Shown here: one piece after another, positions 22,395 through 32,608 of the stretch
Numbering within the stretch: position 1 is the first letter of the stretch
Layout: every line of letters begins with the position of its first letter
Assembly (NCBI GenBank): GCA_033675265.1
Contig: JAUJYZ010000372.1
Coordinates: 37,501 to 101,500 of the forward strand
Source: Actinostola sp. cb2023
Taxonomy: Eukaryota; Cnidaria; Anthozoa; Actiniaria; Actinostolidae
DNA length: 64,000 bases
Reading direction: 5' to 3'
Notes under the pieces: model-generated
Database searches by the model: none
What the model saw: only the letters and a program-made list of their open reading frames with translations
Told to the model about the DNA's origin: nothing
Made by a program: the position numbers and the translations under genes

Positions 22395-24265
22395 TAGTCT
22401 ACCGTTACGGCAGTGAATGCTGCCACACAAAATGTTATGCCGGAAATGTGGCCATAATTACAAAATTATTGTTTATATATGTCGATTAGAGAGCTGCCTT
22501 GCTCGCTCGCTTCAGGCTCGCTCGCTGCGGCAGCAACAATATATAGGGGTCTTTGGGCATTTTGCTCGCAAAACGCAAGGAATTGTGGTTAACGGCAAGA
22601 TCAAAGGTGCAAGGCAGGCTGGTTAATGCGCAAAGTGAAATATCTGAATGCGCAGAGACCACAATGCAAGGTGTCGCTAATACACGTGCAACGTCTTTCG
22701 CTTGAAACTTGATAATGGTCTCTTGGTTCAAGCAAGAACGTTAAATATAGAATTCTTTTTACGATGAAAGTCGTTTTCAACTCAAGCTTTACCGTGTCGA
22801 ATACTTTCACGGATGGTACTTGAGATAAGTCATCTTGTCTGTCATCATTATACTTATTTAACCTAGAAACGAATGACCGAAGGCCAAGTAGCTTTTTTCT
22901 TGTTTTTCTTCCTTTATGAAAGTTTCAATCGCAGAATTCGAATGGTCAGCATAGTTTACAAAGAATTGCGTTTTCTTGACAAGTTTTCTCCATTGCGAAA
23001 GTAGTCTCCCTCGCAGCCGTGCTAAGTGTCGTCACGCAACGCTCTCTTATCCATATGAAGTTGAAAACAGCTTACCTCCTTCCTAAATCGCTCATGTTTC
23101 CCATTTTACCCATGCTAGACTTCATTCCAGGTCAACATTTCCAAATACAGCGATTTAGGAAGGAGGTAAGCTATTTTCAACTTCATATGGATAAGATATT
23201 GCACCTAATTAATATTCGTAAATCGTCTAACATGCACCAACTGAAATTGTCGTAACTTTTGAAATATCCAATCAAAAAACGTACACAGGTTTTTACAGAT
23301 TTGTGTAAATGAAATGATGTTCAATCCGATTGTGTCAATGAGAGAGTCTAGCGAGGTGCCACTTTTGCAAAATAATCGAGTAAAGTTGGGTAATTTTGAG
23401 CCGCCGTTCAGTTAGATCTTAGTGGGGTTAATTATCAACTAATTTTCTCATAAACGGCTGAACCGATTGAATAACGCTTTACCTCTAGACAAACTAGATA
23501 CATTTATCTGCAACATGATATAAAAAGTTTCGCTGGATAATCGAGACGAAGTTTGTACAGCGCCGTAAAAAAGTGCATAATTTCATGCAAATTTGACCTC
23601 AGCTCTCAGACGGAATCATTTCAAAAAATAAAATAAAATAAAATAAAAATATTTTGAAGCAAACCAAACCCGTTTTAGTTTTAACCTTGATATAGTCTTT
23701 CATTAGCTCGAGTTTGGGAGATATTTATTTTAGAAGCGAAAACGACTGAGGTTTTTTTGTTTTTTTGTTAAAAGGTCAGGATTCTAGTTCATCGTTCAAT
23801 GACTAGAAGTGGTAGAAGGACTAGAAGCTCGCTTAAAATATATTTAACAAAAACAAACGTGAGGGCGTTATCAGAACCATCTGACCTATGCAACCTCCAG
23901 ACGTATCATGTACGTACTCACCCGACACATAGTCTCTCTCGTCACTCAACTGTCACTGATTGTCATGACGTCAGAGAAATGATATTGTATTGAAGAAGAT
24001 GTCCTTGTTTTATTCGACGTTCGAACCGTAACTCGAACCCGGACTCGAACTCGATTCCAAACTCGACGTTTCGGGATCTGAAGCTAGAGAGCGGGCCTTT
24101 ACACGAACTCATCAAAATCAAATCAATTGAACTCAAAGTCAAAAGGTAATCAAATGAACTCAAAGTCAAAGGCAAATCAAATGAACTCGACACATACATG
24201 TATATACATAGTCTCCCTCGTCACGCAACTGTCAGTCATTGTCAGGTCTCTCCTCACGCAACTGA
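22395..24265. other. Intergenic with a foldback; no gene seen
   Basis: Contains an inverted repeat with arms 23041-23096 and 23147-23202 (TTATCCATATGAAGTTGAAA and GCTTACCTCCTTCCTAAATCG with inverses). The sequence at 23260-23760 is AT-rich without exons. A short tandem AACTCAAAGTCAAAGG-type repeat occurs at about 24128-24190. Confidence 0.45.
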
Positions 24266-24272
24266 CATTGTC

Positions 24273-24561
24273 CTTGTCATAAGCCCGAGTGTACGCTCAT
24301 TGAGCGTCTTGTCTCGTCTAAATCTAAATTTAGATTGAAACAGGACGCTCTAGTAGCGTGAAGTCGGGCTATAACGTTTTTACTGATATACTGTAAAGTT
24401 CGCAGTACTGAAATTGCAAGGAAAGCATGTTCTATCGAGCTCGAGTCACGCAACGACGAGCAACCAAAAACTGTTTCAATCGCACTATAAAATATCTATA
24501 TTTAGTTCAAATAGGTTACATTTCATTTAGAAGCCCGACTTCACGCTAGAAGAGCGTCTAG
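24273..24561. mobile_element. Cluster of Helentron-like termini
   Basis: Three hairpin-type ends lie close together: AAGCCCGAGTGTACGCTC...GAGCGTCTTG (24281-24311, plus), an inverted CTAGTAGCGTGAAGTCGGGCT at 24351-24371, and AAGCCCGACTTCACGCTAG... GAGCGTCTAG (24531-24561, plus). The last matches the 10341-10371 end, including about 130 bp upstream. Confidence 0.5.
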
Positions 24562-24589
24562 TTGAATTACAAATGTGCTTTGTTTACTA

Positions 24590-25500
24590 TTAAAAGCACG
24601 TTTGAGGCCCGATTAATCGAGCAATTTGTTCTTTGGCCGCTAAATAAAGCATTTCTCAATTGATCTTTTTCCGCCTTTGACAATGTGTAAATTAGAAGTA
24701 TAAAAGAGGATGCTATAGAGCTGCATATGTTTCCTCAACAGGGGAAAATATATCACAAATTCGAACTTCAAATTTGATCTTGTGTGTAAATATTAGAAAT
24801 TGCCTTCAAAAACGTCCTTTCCGAACCATAATTTATTTGTCTATGTAGCTTCTACATACAGACCGGGATAAAGAGCACCAATATGATGTTCACGATTACC
24901 AAACAAAGAGTTTTAGATTTCATTTTGCCACCGCTTAATTATATCCAATATACATGTATTTTATATCAAAACGCGCGTATCATTACAGAGCATTTGAATC
25001 TGGCGGTAGGTTTTTGATTGACACAATTCCCAAAGAATTCAAAGGGTTTTTGTGTGTAGCGTATCTAACGCTCTCCCATATCTCTTCAGAGATTTCAGTT
25101 CGATCAATTTTGAAGAAACGGAAAATGCCACCTTCAAACCTCTTTATTTGTGCTTGAATTGCCAGCTTATTCATTCCTTACATATTCGTCTTTTATATTC
25201 CGTTGGTAGGTTTTTGATTTGTATTTTAACAATGCAGTAAAAAGCAAAAATGTATCAAAATCATGCTGTTTTTCGCCTAAACAAGACTCGCCTCATCTGC
25301 ATATGTGAAACAATGACCTTTTGTATAACATAAGTTTGATATGATTTGTCTTTTATATTTTGCTGGTAGGTTTTTGGTTTTTATTTTAACAATGCAGTAA
25401 AAAGCAAAACTGTATCAAAATTGTGCTGTTTTTATTGATAGACCGCCGTCGCCTCATCTCCATATGTGAAACAATGACCTTTTGTATAACATAAGTTGAT
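24590..25500 (+). repeat. Dispersed repeat family 3, copy 2
   Basis: Long copy of the family also seen at 21890-22390 and, inverted, at 40500-41680. Conserved segments include GGTAGGTTTTTGATTG, AATTCCCAAAGAATTC, TCAGAGATTTCAGTTCGAT and GCATATGTGAAACAATGACC. A GGTAGGTTTTTG-containing segment repeats twice within it (25205 and 25365). The 60-80-codon ORFs on both strands are repeat shadows. Confidence 0.6.
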
Positions 25501-25832
25501 ATGTTATGGCCACAAATCGCCAACTGAGTACCAAGGCGCATGCGCTCTGTGCCGCTGAGGAAACCGAAGACTCATTGCTGAAGCCCGCCGAGTGAACGTT
25601 TATAGAAATAAATAAATACATGAATTGAATTGTGATTAATTGATTGAACACTTAGGTAAGAACTGTTTCTGGGTTCAATTTCTGGACCGGCCACTTCTTG
25701 TGAGTTGTCGAGTCTCCCGAACTAATTAGACGAGTATTGGGTGTAGAAAATGTTAGAATGGGAGTTCGAGTGAGTGACCTCTCAAGAAGAATCACTCTGC
25801 TTGTCGAAGAGACGTAATGGAAGAAGAAGAAA

Positions 25833-25834
<2 letters not shown>

Positions 25835-25870
<36 letters not shown>
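25835..25870 (+). repeat. (GAT)n microsatellite
   Basis: About 12 uninterrupted GAT units. The minus-strand ORF with poly-isoleucine is a by-product. Confidence 0.9.
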
Positions 25871-25871
<1 letters not shown>

Positions 25872-26242
25872 ACCAAACAAGAAGTGATAGATTCTAAGGT
25901 GGTATTCAAAAATCACCCTCGTCAGTCATTGGGCAAACGGTGGAGAGTGACATGACCCCGCGCGTCCACACGAATGCGTTTTCGTTTGCAAACGCATACA
26001 TAACCTGAGTATCCTTCCTTCAAAAAGGAAAGGGGAGGGGGAGAGGCCTGGGGAAGGGGAGGGGGAGAGGCCTGGGGAGAAGATAGACGAGGAAGGGCTT
26101 TTTTCCCTACTCTTCCCCCTTTCATTTTCTCTTCCCCTCCGCCAAAAAAGCCTGATAACATACATGACTTTTGTACATTTCGATGTGTTTTGGCCTTGCG
26201 TCCACACTTAGTAAAACGATAAGAGGAGGTCTTCACATCACT

Positions 26243-26654
26243 CCCGGGTTGGGGGGGGGGGGGGGGGGGGGGGGGGGTTACTCCCAATAATTACATAATA
26301 TATATGTGCGGCGGTACAGGGTCCAGGTTTTGGGCCATTTTATTCTCTAATCCAGGTAAAATGAACGCATAAAAATCATTAATCCAGGTTATAGCCTAAA
26401 AAACAGTAAAACTCCGCATGAACAATAACAGTAATGGCGTCAGTCAGACGTAAAGGTGTTAGAGTGTTAGTCTGGCAAAATATCCTGACGAATGCATCGT
26501 ATCAGATCGTCAATAAAAATTCGTAAATCCACGTTTTTTTATTTGGGAAATTCGTAAATCCAGGTTTTCGAGTGACAAATTCCAAAAACAGGGTCCAGGT
26601 CTGAACATCTCGCCGCACATACCTAACCATTTTTTAACCAAGTACCCCCCCGGG
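26243..26654. mobile_element. Poly-G-headed dispersed element, copy 2
   Basis: Starts CCCGGGTT and 27 G (26251-26277), then TTACTCCC, TATATATGTGCGG and degenerate TCCAGG-type motifs (GGGTCCAGGTTTTGGG, AATCCAGGT twice). It ends GTACCCCCCCGGG. ACATCACTCC occurs directly at both sides (26235-26244 and 26655-26664), giving an 8-10-bp target duplication whose exact length is ambiguous. Confidence 0.65.
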
Positions 26655-27521
26655 ACATCACTCCACCAGTCTGGAGAGAGTTTCCCTCCGCCATTTACGT
26701 GAGGACGGGAGACCGACACGGGGCGTTAGTAGGGAGCAACTAGTGCAATAGGCAGCATAGTGTGCGGTCTAAACAACTAGAAATAAGTTCAGTGGGACAG
26801 CTATAGCAATTCAGCTTTCTATTCTGCTCGGTACCGACTTAGCTATGACAACCTAAACCCTCCCATGGTATTTCTCATCTCTTATCGTCACGAACTACCA
26901 GTAGCTAGGAACTGAATGCAAATGAGAGAACCAACTTCTCTGATTGGTTCTCTAATTGGTCATGGGGGCTAATCCAATAACACTGCGCCAAATATCAACG
27001 ACACTGCATGCTGAACAATAATTTTTTCATCAAAGTATTTCACTTTCGAAGAAGCTCACAACGTCAAGCCTGACTTCAAAAAGGTATTTTTAATTTCAGT
27101 TGCAATGTTGTAGTTATATATTTATCCTGGCAATTTGATCATAAACATGATTCCACAACTGTGTCTTACTCGCCTTTATTGCGATCATTCGTGACGTCAT
27201 CGATTTCGCTCGTTTCACTGTTAATACAACGTGGAAGATAAAACGGCGTTTATAAATTATCCACGTATTCATGGGAGTTTCCGTTTTCAACTGGTCGTTT
27301 CGTCGCGTTTTCGTTGTAGAGGGGGTATAACACCATGCCACAGCATCAATAATCTCATTGTGACAGAAATACTGAACGGCGCGCGTAAATACAATGAGCA
27401 CAAGAGAAAGTGTGAACTTCATGCAAGTGCTAAGCCATTTCATTCGAATCTTCCATGATATCGAGCAAGAGAGTGTATGTATACTTGTGCATGCTCTCCG
27501 GGTCAGAGTATAATTAATAAT

Positions 27522-27528
27522 TATAAAA
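27522..27528 (+). promoter_or_regulatory. TATA box of VWC gene A
   Basis: TATAAAA lies 73 bp upstream of the ATG at 27601, leaving room for a start site near 27550 and a short 5' UTR. The paralogue has an equivalent TATATAAA at 42762. Confidence 0.55.
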
Positions 27529-27600
27529 CACTTCAATTTTAGATCAACTGACACTGATTGAAGTTCACCTCAGTCAAAGACAAGGATCCAAAAGCGAAAA

Positions 27601-29555
27601 ATGGCCAACAAGCAGTTCCTGATAGTGTTGGTTATGGTTGCAATGGTGTGTTTGTCGAACGGAGCCGAGTTTCGAAAACTGGCTGAAGAACTCCAAGGTA
27701 AATTTCGGTTCAACGTTTGAACTGCCCCTTCAGTATGCCGACATAACAATTATGAACAATAACGTATTGTTTACAAAGGGTGCTGCTATAAGAGCTTGAC
27801 TGCGATCGATACATGTATAGCGGGGTATCGTAAAGCCATGCTTTTCCTCATTTTATCTTTTACGTAACGAAAGTCATTTCTAAAATCTTTTTTACTCTCT
27901 TCTGACTTTTGTTTTGTGCGAATACTTTATTTATTCATAAAACAGGAGCCGTGGAACCAAGGGAGACACAAGGTTTGTACTTGTATGCATATTATTTGAC
28001 TTATTTTATACAAACAACTCCTTGTTTCAATAAGTTTTATCGGACGCTTAGTGATTATTGTTATAAACATTGAATGACAAAGCAACGTATAGCGATAAAA
28101 AGCCACTATATGATTTGTTAATAGTGCATAACATAGCTGTCCTAAAAAGAAGCGATAATTACTTGAATCGAATGACAATTAAATGAAATGTTTTTAACAA
28201 AATGAGAAATTTAATATATAGAGGATATTACATGGGCGCGCGGAGATACGAATTTTATCTTCGAGTGTTGATGATATCTCTCACGCGTACGAGTGAGCGC
28301 AGCGAACGAGTGAGAGATATTCAACACGAGAAGATAAAATTCGTATCTCCAAGCGACCATGTAATATTCTGTTTATTATATAATTATCGATGAAACATTT
28401 TTTTTTTTTTTGAAATAATGTTTACTTTACGATATGATATCTTCACATGTGAAGATAACATGTTATCCTCACGTGTGAAGATATCAATTTTTCGAAGGAG
28501 AGAAATATAGATATTTCATCGATAATTATATAATAAATAGAAATTGTTTATGAATTGTGAATTTTTCACAAACGGTATATACATGGCGTCTATATATTAA
28601 ACGATTCCCGGTAACGATATTCCCGAGAGTCAGAGATCAGCGGCACGTTCTTATCCCCGAACAAAACTCAAGTTAGAGTGCAATGAGTGGTTTCTAGCTA
28701 CGCTACGGTCTTTGTAGACCTGGGACCCGTTTCTCGAAAGCCCCGTAAACTTTTCGGGCCCGAAAAGATATCCCATAAATCTGAGACACTTACTCTACAA
28801 AGCTGTTCTTTTGACATGTTTTTAATATGAACAAACTTTCCCTTCAAGCAAAGTTTCATGTCTGTAAACTACTTTGTTTTGAAGATATAGATTTTTAAAG
28901 AAATCCTTTTCGGGGCTTTCGAGAAACGTTATCCTGGGCCGATAAACACCCGGTAAGCAGCACCATGCACATCTGATGATAATATGTTTCTATTGCTAAA
29001 GTCTGCAGGGTCAATGGTCGTATCTACAATGTTGGCCAGTCGTTCATTAGCGAGGACTGCAGCAGTCAATGTGCGTGCATTGGAGCGGGACATTTCGGCT
29101 GTGTATCGCTTTGTCCACCCATGGCTGTCGGGTGCAAAAATGGTAAGGTCGTGAAAATGCGTAAAGAACCGAGAGGGGACGGAAGATGTTCCTGTGACGT
29201 TCCTTATTGCGCTGTAAGTGAGATAATTAAAGTAGATTTTTTATTTTAAGAAAGTGGAAAGGAGGAAAGGAGGGAGAGAGGGATGTGATTGGGCGCTGTG
29301 AAAAAAGTAGAGAACGAAGAGAGAGCCATCAGTTAAATCATTGTACAATGGTAGAACTCCACGAGTTACAAAATGTGAGAATTAATTGATCATTTGTTTG
29401 TATCTTTTTAACTCGTGGATTTTTGGGATCACTCACTCGGCTGTAAACTCCTTTCACTACATTACCGCTGAAGTACACCGCAGGCTCACAACCTTGTGGA
29501 AAGGGTGGTAATCCACGAGTTTGCCAATGGGTACCTTTTCTTTCTTTCGCAGTAA
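27601..29555 (+). CDS. Small secreted VWC-like protein, paralogue A
   Basis: Exons 27601-27697, 27946-27972, 29002-29213 and a terminal exon whose first codon is the TAA at 29553-29555; the joined frame is 112 aa. Exon 1 encodes a signal peptide (FLIVLVMVAMVCLSNG) followed by AEFRKLAEELQ. The 27-nt second exon encodes a short linker. Exon 3 encodes a 10-cysteine VWC-like domain starting VCRVNGRIYNVGQSF, with CSSQCAC and a C-terminal RCSCDVPYC. The first two introns are phase 1 and the last is phase 0. The acceptor at 29000-29001, not the nearby CTGCAG, keeps the frame and matches paralogue B. AATAAA lies at 29615-29620. VWC domains often bind TGF-beta-family ligands or matrix proteins, but a single domain gives no specific role. 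Intron 2 contains nested foldback elements. Confidence 0.8.
28221..28541. mobile_element. Two adjacent palindromic MITEs in VWC gene A intron
   Basis: The first palindrome (about 28221-28370) has arms ATATTACATGG and GGAGATACGAATTTTATCTTC with inverses, centred on CGAGTGAGCGCAGCGAACGAG. The second (about 28372-28541) has arms TTTATTATATAATTATCGAT and inverse around TATCTTCACATGTGAAGATA. Neither encodes protein. Confidence 0.65.
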
Positions 29556-29869
29556 CAAAAGACCAAGACACAGTCATGATAGTTCACGAGTACATGTAGA
29601 GTTTAGAAGAATTAAATAAAAGTGTACTTACTTACAACTGTATCAAACAAAGATGGGAGGTGGAGACGGGGTAATATTGTATTTTGGTATAATTTTAGAG
29701 TTTCGTGCGCTGTGATTGGTTGAACCGATAATCACCGATAATAATTGTTAAGTATACAACTGTATATGGGAAGGGAAGTAGGTGGAATAGTCTAAACTGT
29801 TCCAGGTATTCACTAACATGGGTCGCAGGAGGAATTGGGAAGACACCATTCCCCCAGCAACTTCCCCCT

Positions 29870-30520
29870 TCAGTTTTGGGAAAAACTTTAAAAAAACAAT
29901 CATAAACCCTCACTATTCCCTTCCCTTCATAAACCCTCACTATTCCCTTCCCTTCCCTTCCCTTCCCTTCCCTTCCCTTCCCTTCCCTTCCCTTCCCTTC
30001 CCTTCCCTTCCCTTCCCTTCCCTTCCCTTCCCTTCCCTTCCCTTCCCTTCCCTTCCCTTCCCTTCCCTTCCCTTCCCTTCCCTTCCCTTCCCTTCCCTTT
30101 CCCTTCCCTTCCCTTCCCTTCCCTTCCCTTCCCTTCCCTTTCCCTTCCCTTCCCTTTCCTTTCCCTTCCTTCCCTTCCCTTTCTTTCCCTTCCCTTTTCC
30201 CTTCCCTTCCCTTTTCCTTTCCTTCCCTTCCCTTTCCTTCCCTTCCCTTTCCTTTCCTTCCCTTTCCTTCCCTCCCTGTACTCACCATAAATCCATAACT
30301 GCGATTGCTATTAATCATCATTTCTCTGGTGCAGCGCTGATTCAGCGCTGATTCAGCGCTGATTCAGCTACAATTAACGTTATCGATAGACCATTCTGAC
30401 ATCCTATGAATACATGAAGTAGCACATTCTACCTTTTCACGCGTATAATAACCTCTTACAGCTAGTGAGGCACGCACCAGGCTATTCTAACAAGCTCTTA
30501 CGTTAATACTTCGTTGAAGT
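29870..30520 (-). repeat. Dispersed repeat family 2, copy with pentanucleotide expansion
   Basis: Inverted relative to 2040-2415, with the same AAAACTTTTTCCCAAAACTG-type start on the minus strand and matching ATGGTCTATCGATAACG and CGCGTGAAAAGG blocks. The centre is replaced by the (CCCTT)n array. Confidence 0.6.
29942..30280 (+). repeat. (CCCTT)n satellite, about 340 bp homopyrimidine
   Basis: Almost perfect CCCTT units to about 30097, then units mixed with CCCTTT and CCTTTCC. It is homopyrimidine on plus and homopurine on minus. The 180-210-residue ORFs on both strands (PFPSL and GREGK repeats) are low-complexity shadows. Confidence 0.95.
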
Positions 30521-31187
30521 GAATGATGGTTTGTCTCGGCGACTATAAGGACTTTAAGGTGTGAAGAACAAAATCGAAGAAGCGATTCTTCTTCTAAAAA
30601 AATCCAGGGGTGAGATGCGATATCATGCACGACGACGAATCGCCAAAGCTGGCAGATTTTCAAAATGGTAGATTCAGGAGTGCGATTGTGTCTCTGGCCT
30701 ATCTGTGGTGGATTCCAGGACTTGCTAAGGCAGTTTTGGCCACTTTCACTGACTTGTAAAGAATGCAACCGGTGCAATATTTTGCCTGTAGGTCGGGGTG
30801 GCAAAAGACTTTCAACAAAACTACATAAAAGGGGAAATGCTGCATGTCGGGCATGAGTAGTTCCGTGATTACTCACAATACATCTCGGTCGTGCGTTTGA
30901 AAAAAACAGGGTTCCTAAAATAGTCGAAACTCTATGGAAAAAAATACAGAAACTAAAAGGAAACTAAAAGAAATTAAGAATAAACTTTAGCCAAAAACAG
31001 AACAGAAACTAAAATACAATAAAAATCATTTAAAAATAAACTTTACCGAAAAACCCCAGAATGTAATAGACAAAAAAAAATCATTTACAAATAATCTTTA
31101 CCGAAGAAGAATCTAAAAAAAAATACGGGAACCCACCGGACAGGAACTCGAACCCGCGTGCTACTTAGGAAATTCTATGCAAAACAC
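30521..31187. other. Intergenic, no gene seen
   Basis: A 63-codon plus-strand ORF (30665-30856) with scattered cysteines has no recognised domain, and the minus-strand ORF over the same bases is no better. An AAACTAAAAGGAAAC-type degenerate A-rich repeat lies at 30940-31130. Confidence 0.4.
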
Positions 31188-31621
31188 CTGCCTCGAACCC
31201 AGTCGCTTCTTCGGAGGGGGAGGGAAGGGGGAGGGGGAGGGAGACGAGAAAGCGAAAAGAACTGGGGAGCAAAGCACCATGGGAAGGGATTAGAGGGGAT
31301 CGCAAAGGAGCAAGGGAAGGACGAACTGAGGAAGGGAAGCGCCTGGCAGATCGTGGTCGATATCTGGGTCGAAGTTGTCGATTTCTGACAAATAGAACTA
31401 AATGACGAATTTAAGGCCTAAAATGAGATAAATATGGCTGAAGGTGGCGAAGAAAACGACGACGACTTGAATTCCTCGCTTCGAGAGCTTTCACTAAGAG
31501 GTGAGATCTCGGTATCAAACTCTTTCTCCCTTCCCGTGCTCCTTTGCGCGCTTCGCTTTCTCGTCCCCCCCCCCCCTCCCCTTCCCCTTGCCCTCCGAAG
31601 AAGCGACTGGGTACGAGGCAG
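31188..31621 (+). mobile_element. 434-bp TIR element with 9-bp TSD and exon-like cargo, copy 1
   Basis: Ends are CTGCCTCGAACCCAGTCGCT and the inverse AGCGACTGGGTACGAGGCAG. The 9-mer GCAAAACAC flanks it at 31179-31187 and 31622-31630. Inside, ATG at 31434 opens MAEGGEENDDDLNSSLREL, ending at AAGAG followed by GTGAGATC, a good splice-donor match. This looks like a captured 5' exon with its upstream region. Copy 2 is at 35957-36389 in the opposite orientation. Confidence 0.8.
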
Positions 31622-31689
31622 GCAAAACACTAAAAATCGACCATACACCCAGACTTAAATGCTGAGTCACCGCAGAGTTAGTTAGTATT

Positions 31690-32250
31690 TACTAACTCTG
31701 GTCACCGTATGTTACGTATAGGACGAAGATTTCAGCCTCATCCGCGCTATCGATCGAGTAGTACATAATCAGCGAAGTAGTCAAAGAGGGAGGGAACAGT
31801 CGTATCCTATAGTCCTAAATGACTGCCCCTTACTACTTCAGCTATCTGTACTTCCGATTGAATTCGAGGGAAAATTTAGTAGTCTATCGTGTAAACGGTT
31901 ATTGTTATGGAAATTTATTGACTAACGTAGCCCTCTGGAAATACGCTGGACCTCGACGCCAGTAACCGGGGGATCGACTCTCCGTGGACACCAACATTTC
32001 ACCGTTTTTTTTCTTGTCTTTTCTATCGTTGCAAAATGTCGAGATTAACTGTTTTGAAAATTTTGAATTTTAAAGAAAAAAAATATTTAAAAAAATATTA
32101 TTATTAACCGCTTAGCCGTTATTATAGCAATATCGATTAGATTGGATCCACACAACACTTGCTGAGGACAAAATGCTGTGTTGACTTAATATCGAACCGC
32201 AGACTAGTCAAACAAGAACTCTCTTATTATAAAGTGTTACTAGACTATAA
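31690..32250 (-). repeat. Dispersed repeat family 1, short inverted copy
   Basis: Inverted relative to 915-1925 and shorter by several hundred bases through internal deletions. It has the same AACGGTTATTGTTATGGAAAT tail and CCGCTTAGCCGTTATTATAG block. Confidence 0.6.
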
Positions 32251-32297
32251 AACAGTAAGGAAAGACCGTGTACGACTTTCTGGGCTACATATATCAA

Positions 32298-32530
32298 CTA
32301 GACGCTTTAATAAGCGTTCACTCGTGCCCTGGTGCGATTGAGCACTGGGATGCATTGTAGCATGAAAGATTTGTGTTCATAGTTTTCATTCACTTGCATT
32401 CAGTGATATTTCATAAGATTTTGATATTAATTTTTCAGATTTTTCAGATTTGATTTTGAGTCCGCGCGCGGAACAACCTGGTCCGAAAACGCTTGACATC
32501 TTTTAGAGTAGGTCTACCGCTAACGGCGTG
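32298..32530 (-). mobile_element. Helentron-like 3' end next to amine oxidase gene
   Basis: On the minus strand the sequence ends GGGCACGAGTGAACGCTTATT, AAAGCGT, CTAG (CTAG at 32298-32301), matching the 3' end at 52387-52454 for about 65 bp. Further in, the sequence ACCGCTAACGGCGTGTGC and a TTTTTCAGATTTTTCAGATTT block match, inverted, 16110-16235. It begins about 60 bp past the last recognisable amine oxidase exon. Confidence 0.6.
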
Positions 32531-32608
32531 TGCATTTGTATGTGAGATAAGCGTATTAGACATACTTCTTTCAAATCGTTTTTTCTCACGATCACAAGAC
32601 GACATAAC

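Noticed and set aside
29695..30351. Gly/Arg/Lys-rich and Pro/Ser/Leu-rich ORFs near 200 codons
   Set aside because: Direct translation of (CCCTT)n simple sequence on both strands.
30665..30856. Cys-containing ORF considered as a zinc-finger fragment
   Set aside because: Cysteine spacing does not fit a C2H2 or other finger, and there is no repeat of the motif.
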